Origin: Panulirus ornatus
Lineage: Eukaryota; Arthropoda; Malacostraca; Decapoda; Palinuridae
Direction of reading: 5' to 3'
NCBI RefSeq assembly: GCF_036320965.1
Contig: NC_092236.1
Location: forward strand, 11,208,518 to 11,272,517
Length of the DNA stretch: 64,000 nucleotides
Position numbers and translations under genes: made by a program. This document shows, in pieces, positions 48,188-59,400 of the stretch. The notes under the pieces are model-generated. The model saw only the letters and a list, made by a program, of their open reading frames with translations, searched no databases and had not been told where the DNA came from. The number at the start of each line of letters is the position of its first letter. The stretch's first letter is position 1.

Positions 48188-51100
48188 AAATTCTATATCT
48201 CTGACGCCCGTTTCCTCCATGAACTCCAATCAAGGGGTGACCACGGCAAAAGTCTCCACTTATCCCAGTCCTTAATCACATATTAAATAGGGTTGCAGGC
48301 CCAATGACCTTCCTCATAGGTCGCTGGCCTAAAACTCAACAAAAAACTTACATGCCTCCCAAGCATACACTGTTCCACAAATTCTTCTTCCATTTATCTC
48401 CCTCTGGTATTCTTCCACTCTGTGTCCCCATGTCGCAGGTGGTCCCTCTCACACTAACTCCTCTAATTGTACTATCGTAGACTCTCCTTGTAATCTCAAT
48501 CTAGCATTACTTCCACATGCCCAAACCAAATCAAAGCATTACATTTCACCAACTCTACCACTTCACAATTTACCCTTTGCATTCCCAGCCACTCCACACC
48601 TCTTAATACAACCCCTCATTTATTTCTCCATTCCTTCTAGTCAAATCACATGCTCCTTTCAAATACCTCATTTCCACAGCATGGCTTCTTGGTCTCTGAC
48701 TTATTCAGTCCATGTTTTTGTTAAACGGGTTAGGAATGGGAGGACTATGCTGTCCCTTAATTCATTTCACTTCCGTACTTACACATCCGAACTTCATCAT
48801 TAAGGGACCCAATGACTCTTCTATCCTGAACTGCTCTCTCCCTTATCTATCCTTCCAAAACACCAAACTTACCCAAAACAGCTCCTAAATACTTAAATTT
48901 TCACATTTTCCAGTATTCCCCCCGCATATCCAAAACAGTTTAGTATACATCACAGCCCTGCCTCACACCTACATGTATACAAGAACTTTCGCTCAACTCT
49001 CCAACCACTCCTACACATGCATTTGCTCTTCTGTAGAAGGCTTTCACACCATTCAACAGTTTTACCCCTACTCCATATATCCTTTACACAGTAAGGCTTT
49101 TCACTTATTTTAAGAGTAGGGCCGGATTATGAAACATTGATGAAAGGGCCATGCATTCATTTTACCATCATTTCTTTTTCTCTAAACGCTTATACATAGG
49201 AAGAAACGAAAAATTCGCGTATTATTTGCTTTTAGCTTTTCTAAGTACATGAATAGAAATATAAAAATTATATACCGGTAACTAATAAAAATAATTCACC
49301 ACAACACTACTCTCCCAGCACTAAATGAGAAAAATGATGCTACACATACACTAGATGTGGGAAAAAATATTGTGACTAAACTTCATGACCCACCGACTAC
49401 ATTTACTAAGGGCCGCCCGCTCGAGCGAAAAACCATGAACGTGTGTGACGGCAGAAGTGCACTCGTACAGTTCAAATAACTACGAACACAGTGGTGTGGG
49501 GAACACTACATTTCATTCAGCTAATTAATACACTTGGTTACGATAAAAATTCATTTATGTAAAATTTCGTAAGTACTTAAATAAATAATTTCATCAATTA
49601 TAATTCTTCTGAGTCTGTCAATGGGCCAATGAAAAACAACCCTAGGGCCGGATTTGGCCAGCGGGCCGCCAATAGCCCTTACATGGCATAAAGCATTACA
49701 ATCGACTCTGCCATACGCTTTCTTCGGAACTAACCAAAGGTTGCATACAAATCTTTATCTTTCGCTAGACACTTTCCCACAGTCATCTTCACGACAAAAA
49801 TCTAATCCACACATCCCCATTCTCTTCACTTACTCTGCATTGTCGCTTCCATCACTTCCTCAATCAACACTTGTATATATTCCTAGTATACTTAACAGAC
49901 GTACTCCCTATAATTGCTACATACATCAATAGCACCTTTTTGTTTGAATATATGATCAATAATAGTTTTTATCCAATCCTCAGGCACAACCTTCTGTTTC
50001 CATGCTAAATTACATATAAGATAAATCCACTGTCAATTTTTTTCCTCCATACCTCAGCATTTCAGCCGTAATTCCACCCACTTCAGGTGCCCTTCCTACT
50101 TTCATCCTCATTATAACCCTTTTTGCCTACCATTTTGCTTTAGGCCCTTGCACTTGTAGCCTCTTCCATCCTCCATACCTATGTATGTAACTACCTCCCC
50201 TTCTCCCACATTCATCAGTTCTTCAAAATATTCTTTCCATCTTCTTTTCACTTCTTCCTTTTGATTCATCTACTCCCCTCCCCACTTTTCACATTATCGT
50301 TTCCACTCTAACACGGCCTTTTCATTTTTCACCTCCTTCCAGTAGTTTCTAATGTTTCCTAAACTTATCACTTAACTTTCTTCCAAAAATCTTCATCTCC
50401 TCTTTGTTTTTTCTCAACTTCTTAACATTCCGATTACACACTTTTCTTCCCTCATCCTTAGCTGAACTTCCACTGGTCCATTCCTTTCGCGCAATCTACC
50501 ATATGCCTCTTTACTTCTCTTCTACAGCATTTCTAATCTCTTTCGTCCACCAAGCATTTCCCTTATTCCTATATCCAACGACCTTGTATCCATCTACTAA
50601 TTCTACAACCCTATATAGTCTTTCTCTACACATTTTAAAACCTCATCCACACACGACTGCTTCCCTACATTTACTGCACTTCCATCTAAACTTTCGGTCA
50701 CCTCCTTGCACTCTTTATGGTTCATCTTTTACTTTCCCATTCGTCCTTACACCATATCTCCATGATCCTAACTCCCACAAGAACCACGACGTGAAATGGT
50801 CAGAGTTCCCAAAGAATCCTCGCCCAACTCTAGCACCTGGCACGGCTTTTCTCAATCTTTCATCCAGTGCTACATAGTCAATCAAACCCTTCCGCTCTTC
50901 TCTTACATCATTTCTCATCCATGTATACCCGTGGATGATCTTGTGCTGTGCTGAACGAAGGTGTTTGCAAGGAATAAACTCTCAGCACAGACATCCACAA
51001 TGTAACTTCCATTCTCATTTACTCCAGGCACTCCCCACTAGCAACTATCTCGCCAATTTCATTATATTCCACGTCCGCATTCATATCATCAAGTACTACC

Positions 51101-51290
51101 GCTTTTCTCTTGCTGTCAAAACCGTTTATAGTCATACAAATTTCCATTCGCCCTATCTAAGAATATGGGGTTTCCAAATCTCCAGGACATACAAAATATA
51201 TTTTTTGAAAATCTCCTCAAGCACTCTAGCTTTAATCAGTCATCACATTCACACAGAGCGCCATCACCCCTAATCACTCGTCTTCTTCAT
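48188..51290 (-). mobile_element. RTE-B LINE, near full length, decayed
   Basis: Read leftward, the order is an endonuclease C-terminal part (50918-50715: 'KGLIDYVALDERLRKAVPGA', then 'GNSDHFTSWF' as the SDH block) and an RT with 'VPEDWIKTIIDHIF', 'CSNYRE' and a 'GCVD' to 'IFVVKMTVGKCLAKDKDLYA' section (about 49970-49740). Motif A remnant 'AYGRVDCNALC' (about 49690) and then, after an insertion, 'RIYGVGVKLLNGVKAFYRRA' and 'VGVRQGC' (about 49080-48950) follow. C-terminal blocks with 'LIWFGHVE' and a 'EGPPATWGHRVEEYQREING' section (about 48560-48400) precede the 3' terminus at 48190. Many stops and frameshifts. It is related to RTE-A but a distinct family. Confidence 0.75.
49105..49682. mobile_element. 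Insertion inside RTE-B, possible hAT-like non-autonomous DNA element
   Basis: About 575 bp interrupts the RTE-B RT between motif A and the 'RIYGVG' block. Its two ends are related in inverted orientation: 'agggccggattatgaaac' on the left and the complement of 'ctagggccggatttggcc' plus 'agcgggccgcc' on the right. GGGCCGGATTT-like ends with GCGGGCC are common in hAT elements. No transposase. The exact ends and any 8 bp target duplication were not resolved. Confidence 0.4.
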
Positions 51291-51385
51291 TCCTCGGCAT
51301 AACAGGTAAGACTCCACTGCCGCTTCTTAGCCTTTTGTGTGTCACATTTGTCTAGCCCAGTGTTTCCTAGAGGCAGTAAGGCTCC
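51291..51385 (-). mobile_element. S repeat, degenerate internal fragment
   Basis: 'gactccactgccgcttctta', 'gccttttgtgtgtcacattt' and 'cagtgtttcctagaggcag' resemble the S middle section in inverse orientation. It is followed by an A-run at 51394-51412. Confidence 0.5.
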
Positions 51386-51412
51386 CAGATTGTAAAAAAA
51401 AAAAAAAAAAAA

Positions 51413-52015
51413 GTGTATTAAAAAAGAAAAAACTACAACTGCCCCTTCAGTTACATCTCTAAATGTGTTATTAACAACGTGGTTACAAGAGAAGGCGAGG
51501 CGAGATCTGGATAATGTAGAAAACTAAATTATCCCCTTGAGGCAAGTCTTATTGAAATTCAAAAGCTCTTACAGTTTCAAATCTACCACAGTAGCAGCAC
51601 CTTCTACCCTTACTTTACGATACTACGAAAGCACAAACGTCTCCCTCAAGCTGTAGGTGACCACAAGGTAGCAGAACTGATTTTTTTTCTTAATAAAGCA
51701 TAAAAAGAATCAATCAACGTGTAGGAACTCCCATTAAGTAGATAATGAGCAAATGTTTGTCTAGCTAAACATGAATTTTTCATATTACTCCATCCTTGAC
51801 TTGTAATAATTGCATGTCTATAAAAATGTTTGATTTATGATATTTTCACAATTCAACTTCATAATGACACATAATTACATGCTTTTAGGAAGTGTCCATT
51901 TCATTGCAGTCATTGAAGCTGTGACTTCAGTTAACCATGGAATTGAACGAGTCGAACTTCAAGATGGAGCTGACAAAATCTAGACTGCAAGCATACGGTC
52001 TTATATTACGTGTAG
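51413..52015. other. Nothing recognised
   Basis: AT-rich sequence without coding homology or clear repeat. Confidence 0.45.
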
Positions 52016-52783
52016 TCACAAGGTGCCAACAAGCACCTTGACTAAACCAGATCTAAAAAAGAAAAATGGATAGTTTCTGTTGTCAAATGTATGCAATCAC
52101 ATCGCGACAACCATACTTTGAAAAAATGACCTTACAGTCTACTGCAGTTGTCATCAAGAAGAATTACTGACACCATCTCTGGATCCTTCAAGAGCTCTGT
52201 TGTTGCTTTTAATGTGATTCACATCAGGCACACTTAATACGAGTCAGAAGTTTTATTATTTGGCAGGAAAAAAGTACATTTACCTTCCGCTGAATCACTT
52301 GAACTACAGGCATTTCTCTTACGTAAGGTGCCCTTATTAGTGAAAATAAGATAACAGGAAAGGTAATAAGTTACAAGAAAAATGCTTTGAATATGTAATT
52401 CGATGCAGGATGCAAGAGAAAACTATATAGAAAACTTTCCATTTTCGAGTCAATAGTTTGGAGATTTGAAATGAATAATCACTGAAACCTTAGGCCAAAT
52501 TAAACGATACTGATTTTGGATACTATTATCTATAAGAACTGAGAGTGGGGATAATTGTATAGTAATAGCGATATGTATTGAGAAAAGTTGAAGCGCTCAC
52601 TAAGACAATCCTCTACAGGAAAGCCTACCTGTGAAATGTTCTTGGGAGGGAACTGCCGTTTGAATGATGAGTCCTCTTCTTCAGTGCCTTCACTGTCATT
52701 CCTAATATATTATAGATCCTTGACACTTTTTTTTTTCGCTTGCTAGAATCATATTCAACGCAATAAGTTCCTTGCTTCTCCAT
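52016..52783 (-). CDS. Possible small four-exon gene, unknown product
   Basis: Candidate exons 52783-52629, 52303-52284, 52205-52136 and 52052-52016 have compatible phases and give 93 residues and a TGA. The product starts MEKQGTYCVEYDSSKRKKKV and continues with 'NGSSLPRTFHSSSDSAE', 'ATTELLKDPEMVSVILLDDN' and 'LSGLVKVLVGTL'. Donors are gtaggc, gtaaat and gtaagg. The last acceptor (tttttcttttttag) is strong, but the third (cattaaaag) is weak and exon 2 is only 20 bases. No family is recognised. Support comes from the promoter-like patch just upstream and from phase agreement. The gene may be longer, with different later exons, or not exist. Confidence 0.33.
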
Positions 52784-52900
52784 ACTTAACGTTTAATACT
52801 ACACGTCTCCCTGGCTCCTACAGCGATGTTCTCTCCAATATGGCGCCGATCAAAATGCGCGGGCTTGAAATTCCACTTCTACAAACTCGTTCGATTTTTT
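52784..52900. promoter_or_regulatory. Promoter-like GC-richer patch
   Basis: A local rise in CpG in an otherwise AT-rich region. 'ccaatatggcgccg' (52834-52847) resembles a YY1 site with ATGGCG, and 'gcgcgggcttgaaa' (52857-52870) resembles a CDE/CHR-like cell-cycle element. It lies 5' of the candidate ATG at 52783 on the - strand. Confidence 0.35.
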
Positions 52901-53259
52901 TTTTTTTTTGCCTACGAGGATAATGTTATTGCAATAGCTATTGAACGGAGAAAAAACACGTAAGTTCATTCCATTAATAGAATACGAATTAGTTACCTCA
53001 AAATTCTTTAAATCGTAGATGAAATAATTTGCCGCAATGATTTATGCGCAACGAACGTTAGGAAAAATTCAAGTTGAAAAATGTTCAGTTGGAGTTCCTC
53101 TGAGCTTCGGCTGTATTAAAGACAAGGACAGTAACAAATCAGTAGTTTAGAAAGTCAAATGTATATTTTGTGGCAATGGTAGTATACATGTTAACAGCAG
53201 TCATCCTTATGTGCCGAGTGATACAGCATCAAGGATAGTGTGAATTGCGAAACATAAAG

Positions 53260-53300
53260 ATGGCCGAGATGAGGACGGCAGAGAGGATATTAGCATTAAG
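53260..53300 (+). other. Possible first coding exon, + strand
   Basis: 'aaagATGGCC' start context, 13 codons (MAEMRTAERILAL) plus two bases, then gtaacg as a possible donor. It would be divergent from the candidate gene on the - strand. No downstream exon was identified, so this is weak. Confidence 0.18.
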
Positions 53301-53699
53301 GTAACGTGACAGATGCCATTGATATTGTTATAATACATACTATGGTGATTACACTATACGGACACCTGAACTGTTAGCCGAGTGTTACGCACAGACTGAA
53401 AAAGACAAGCATATGCAACAATGGAGTCATCAGCCTTTTGGAAATTGTGTACATAATGGAAAGTCTGATTTCCAGTCCACTTGTTGCACAGGTGGCAGAC
53501 CTTGCACAAGCAGTGACATGCCCTAAGCTATTCACATCGTTTTTTTTTTTTTGTAAAGTGGCTTCCATATATCGCATAATGCTTCTTGATGCATTATTCT
53601 GTCAGTGTAGAATCGGTCTCAATGTCACCACGAAGCCCTTAGTCTATGTAGGCTCTTCTCAAGGCCAAGAGTACCTTGTGACATCACACTATATGTAGG

Positions 53700-54200
53700 C
53701 TCTTCTCAAGGGTGACGTGTGACGCACTTCCTAGACCTGTAATCTCAATTTACACCCCCGATGCCATGAGCCATCTCTGCTATGCGCAACAATTCGCTTC
53801 TATACACCCAACTGCCGTCAAAATATATTTTTCTGTGATGCATCACTTCATTGGCCCTAATAACGGAATCATTATTCACACCGTAACATGGACAATGAAC
53901 TCAGAATCTACCTTGATGAAGGACCCTTGTGGCCCCTATAACTCATTCACCGCTGCGACCCGCCAAAATGTTCTTACCTCCACACGAGTGTATCTGCTTT
54001 CAAACGGGCCAAGTCTTCTACCTTCTAAAGAACTGCTTCAGGAACTCAGCGACGCCATCTGCCTCCTTTATGAGCACCAGCGGGTTCTCCCTTATCTGTT
54101 TTCGAGAAATTCATCTTCGGTATATTAGCCCGCTCCTCGCCACACCGGCCGGTTCATTCAAAATAAAATATAATTGTGTTACCGATGTTTGTGTACCCAT
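53700..54200. other. GC-richer block with overlapping open frames
   Basis: More GC-rich than its flanks. The + strand has a 138-codon frame (53712-54128), and the - strand reads 'VLIKEADGVAEFLKQFF' near 54070. Neither is recognised. It may be a decayed transposon or an unrecognised exon. Confidence 0.25.
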
Positions 54201-54819
54201 TTCGCAGTCCTCATAATTTCGAAAAATAAAGTTAAACAAATATGATAACTTAAATCTATTTAAAACCAGCCTAAAAGAAGAGAGGGATAATATGATAAAC
54301 CTAATAAATCCTGGGAAACATCCGTAGACTTTGCCAGTTCGCAAACTTAAAATATCACATTTGGTTATGTAAGGTGTTGAACGAAAGGTAAATATGCAAC
54401 ATAATAAATGAACTTTCCAAATATCCTTTTCATTTATGAGGAGCACCTATTGTCTGATTTGACATCTTTCTCTCCATTATTAATAATCTATTCTGTTTTG
54501 GACAACTTTGTCTTATGATTTTTTTTCTTGCCGTACTTAAACTTGTATGCTAGGACAATTTATATGAAACAAGTCAGATTATATCATTATTGTTGCAATT
54601 CATTTAATAGCATATTTCGCCTTGGTGCACAGGAAAATATTCGAAGCATATAAACATTCCCAATGGGACCTGCAAGTAAAGACTTCATAATCTTGTTTTA
54701 GTACTATTAGCAACTTTTCAGATTATTCGTAAATATCAAAGCGATAAATATGCTCACATTATGACTAGGGTGATAAACACTAATTCTTATAAAGTATTTC
54801 TGTACTTAAAACCATTACA

Positions 54820-54930
54820 AAAACATAAAATCTTACCAATAACATTGGAACCACGCCATCTTGTCGTTTGGGAAGGGTGAACGACGTCACGAGGTGAGTT
54901 TGTCTTGTAATATTTTTGTTTGTAAACAAT
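54820..54930. promoter_or_regulatory. Promoter-like patch with CRE motif
   Basis: 'gacgtcac' at 54883-54890 is a CRE-like site. On the - strand 'gacaagATGGCG' starts at 54859 and runs MAWFQCY to a donor gtaaga (exon end 54837). On the + strand 'cacgag|gtgagt' at 54893 looks like a first-exon donor. This could be a bidirectional promoter, but no downstream exons were identified on either side. Confidence 0.3.
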
Positions 54931-57900
54931 TGATTGACCATGGAGAAACGCGTATGACGTTTATGCGTATATTTTCAGTGTATCTCTTTATCTAACCGTA
55001 AGCTTTATTTCTCAGTACAAAAGATTGAGAGATGCTGTGTTATACGCTGACGACTCTGCGTCACTCGTTCCAAAATTAGTTATTTTGTTTTAATTCGCGA
55101 TCGACCTATATTATGCATGATTGTCACAGAACAGCGAAAGACGTCATTTACATGTTAGCAGTCAATTTACGAGCCATGAACTGTGGTTGGGAAACAACAA
55201 CTACCCAATGCTGAAGTTTTGTTTCTGGGGTGAGACGCTGTTATTGTCGGACTCTTTCACCTGTGCTAAAATTCCATGAATTTTTGTCAGAGCTATGCAA
55301 TTTTTGTCATAACTTTATGAATTATTTGCTCTGCAACAGTTTCTCCAAATTTTAGGAGATTGTATGAATTGTGTCATTTTTCCCCCACGACATGATCGTA
55401 TTTATGACGAGTAAACCAATTTCAAATTAAAATCATCCGAATTTTAATACCTATGGTTTTTCTCTGTACTTAATTGTGGACTGTAAGATAAAGGGATAGA
55501 TACATTATTCTAGCTCCACCATTGTTTCTTAATGGAATTAGAAGACAGTTTATCAATGTATTACAAATTTCTGAGTTACTAGATTAGTTATTGGTTGGGC
55601 ACAGAAATATTTCCTGCCTTTGGGAGAAGCGCTTAACATGGGATATCTGTACTGGAAGGGAAAGATTGAGAATTGAAATTTTCTTGGGAATTAAAAGATA
55701 ATGTTGGGATGGCTATGATTAAGAAAAGTGTGGGCCAAAAGTGAATTATATTACATGACTCAACAGAACCAATGACAATCTATTTTGGGGTCAGGTTTAC
55801 TTTGCTTTTCAAAATTGTATTCAGAGTATGCTATATTCATTGTTGTTCACCTGGAGTATTGGTGATTTGCATTGGTATAGAGTATATAATTAGTGAAGAT
55901 AGCAGACAAGCTGTTCAGCATTTGAATGTACGTGAAACTGTAACATACAAATTTTATTAATATAACCTTGGAAATAAGGTAAATTTAGACTGGTAGGAAA
56001 AGGTAGGTTGTTTTCATGTTTTTTTTTTATGAAGTGTTTCATTTACTTTTACTTCACACATTCTTTAATCATTATGGCCCTCAGCTTCATTATTGTAATT
56101 ATAATAAAAAAAATGCACCCCTGGTTTAAGAACAGCATTATAGGTAATTTGTCAATTTAGCTCCGTATGGGTGTTAGCTTTGGGAAATGGTTCTGAATTT
56201 TTTTTGTGCTTTGTAGAGTTTGTTGTACTTAGATAAATGAATGTGGAGGATCGATTTAAGTTATCATATTAAATGTTTGGAAGGTGATGATATATTTTTA
56301 GTAAAAATAGGAGTAAATTAATATGAAAGTTGGTGACACACTTGTGAAAAGTTAGCAGCACTCCCAAAAATGTTTAGTTCTTAAACATTTTATGTGATAG
56401 TATTATATTATGGAAATTGGGGGCTGATTAACATGGAAGTTGGTGAAATGCTTTTAAAAGTTAACAATTCACAAAAATGTTTAGTACTTACACCGAAGCA
56501 ACAGTATGTATGAAAACGTTTAGTAGTTAAACATTTAAGGACACAAAATTTATCATAATGTTTAAATCTAACATCTATGCAATGATACCTGCTGAGGAAA
56601 TGATTGCTCATGTTTTGGGTGCTGTATGTAGTTTATGCTTACAAAAATACTTGGGAGCAGGATTTGCAGTAGCATATTATATCTAATCCTGAAATACTGT
56701 GATAATTGACATTTGTATTAAGGAAAATGTGAGGTTGATTAAAATAAAGTTAGGTAGTAAACATGTAGAATATCAGCAGAACCTCCAGTAACATGTAATA
56801 ACCTCACCAGTGAAACATCAGCTTCCTCTCGTAACTGGAATAATACCAATATTATATTTGCCCAGTGCTGAGGATCATACTGTCATCTGTTTACATCTGG
56901 TACTATGGTGCATTTTCATCAGTATGACTGGTGTATTAGGTATATTTCAGCTAGATCGTTGAAATTTATGAAGATTTTTGGTTGCTAGCAAGGTTGAGAG
57001 TTTTAATAGGAACTGTTGGTTTTAGTAAATTTTATAGATTAATTTTATTGTACCCCCTTTTATTTTTGGGTATCCTACTGTTGCCATATATGAAATGCAG
57101 AAATATATGATACTTCAAATTGTGTCCTGCAGGTATTTCTGAAAGTACAAAGAATAATATGAAGCACTGAAGATGCAAGGAACTATTTCACAAAGCTATT
57201 TTCAAACCAGAGACGAACTGAGTTTTTACCCATTATTCTAGCAGAAGTGTTCTAGACTTTTTAATGAAAGTGCAGTGCTAACTTGGTGCCGGACAAAAAT
57301 AACCTGATGATAGGGCGAGCTTCAGCAGGATATGAATGTAATGTTGGTATATTTCTGTATCTAATTTGGCTATTGAGTGAGGTTTTTATAGGGTCTGTAC
57401 TAATGTTATATTAAATAAGCTAACCCCATGTATTCCATCGTGTACTTCATGTTAATTTGACATTGATTACATATAATGCTTCATGTCATACCTTGCAACA
57501 GTTATTTTATTCTTTAAATGCTACAGAAGCATTGTAGAACATTGGTATTAAAGATATGCAGCAGAACTGAAAAATTACCTTGATATGGATTTCTACCAAA
57601 TTTATGATTATCATTGTGATACCCATAGCCAGTAACTTTCCCAGTGATTTATATGCACTACATAAATGATTTTTTTCCCCCATTTTTTGTTAATAGATTG
57701 TATTTGTGAGGGCTAAGATCAGGGATAATGTGGAGATATTTAATGTATAAGAAGGTGAAACATTTTTAGGAAAACCAATGAAGATCTGGTGATAAATTTT
57801 AAGGTTGTTGTAGATCTCATCTACCTTTATTATTGATGAAATTGTTAAATGATGAGATGTTGATTGATATTTTGTTTGATGATTTAATTAACTGGTATAT

Positions 57901-59400
57901 AAGGATATATATGTAGATGGTATTTAAGATGTACCATTAGTCTAAGTGAAATGATATGCATATAGTTGTCGGGTCAGTGATCTTGGCCATATTTATTATT
58001 GGCTTTGACTGTTGAAGACAATAATTGATTATTTGATCATTTACTCAGTTTGAGGATATACATAGACACAAGGAAATTTGTTTATATAGCATTTGTTGGA
58101 AATATATGGCAATTTACAAGTGTTATTATTGCCAAATGTTGCTCCAGTTATGTTCATTCTCCCTTATCAATGGTATGGTTGTTTACTGATTAATCAGTGA
58201 TTAATGTTGGATAGAACTTGTGAATATATATTTGAAAATATGATTATATAGTTGATTATTTTTGTTATATTGGATTCAGTCATGAGTGTGGATGAAAACA
58301 ATTGGATATCATTTATTGATTACATTTATGTCTGACATTCCTAAGTTTTATCAGATCATTGGAACTGTTACGCAGTTACAAAATAAAGCAAGCAGCTACA
58401 TACCATTGAGTTCTTTCGAGACTTTTGTGTTGACTCATTCAAAAAACTCAGGAGCTTGATGGACTTGAGCTCAGTAATGGAGATCTCTTGATGTCAGCCA
58501 TGATGGCGAGACGATGATTGATAATTTGTAATGGTGATTTGGTTAGTTTCAGTACATACAAAGATTATAAAGAAATTAGAAATAAAGAAAATCTTTTTCA
58601 GATAAAATTGACAAGTAAAATGACAAACGGATGTGTGCTCAGCGAACTTTATTATCACCTTCATTATCAACATGAATAATGATGAGGCAGTGATTGATAT
58701 CTTTTTTGATGTATTCACATTCAGTACTTGCTATGAAACATACACCAAAAATTATGCATTTAAATGTTATAAGCCGAAGTGGAACTTGGCCCATCCTTAT
58801 TAACTCTAAAATTGTTCTTATTTTCATCTGGGGATCCTCATTGGACTTTTCCCAATGTCACAAGATGAATTGAATTTTAACTTATTGCACCTTAAGTAGC
58901 TGAATTAATTCTCTTCTGTGAGAAGGAAGGTATGAGAGAAGATTGTACTTTCTCATTGATATCTGTGCCAGCCACCTTTATATGTGCATGTTCATGACTT
59001 CCCCATATGTGCTAGTTGGTGAGGAAAGTGAAGAAGAATAACACTAGATAGATATAATGAAATAACTTGACCTTGAAAGTGATTATGAATGCCAGCATGT
59101 AAGGCCATCCATCATCTTGGCTTGGCCCTTTTTATGTGGAAGAAATTACATAACTGTGTCTAATTTTCTTTCAGTGTAAACCTGAGGATAGGGAGAATTT
59201 TGGTAATGTGCAGGGTAAATAGCAAGAACATTTCCAAAGAAAAACCAGGAATATCCTCCCCACATCTTGTTAGCTGGTCTCTTTACATCAAACGTTTAAG
59301 AATATACAGTTTTATATTTATGAGTACATTGATTATTGTTATTCTCAACCCGCACTCTATCTTTGTATGATGTAAATGTAGATGGTGAAAGTATGCCCCA
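54931..59400. other. Long AT-rich stretch, nothing recognised
   Basis: No coding homology on either strand. If the relic LINE at 59400 was once full length, its endonuclease should have been near the right end of this stretch, but it could not be recognised. Confidence 0.45.
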
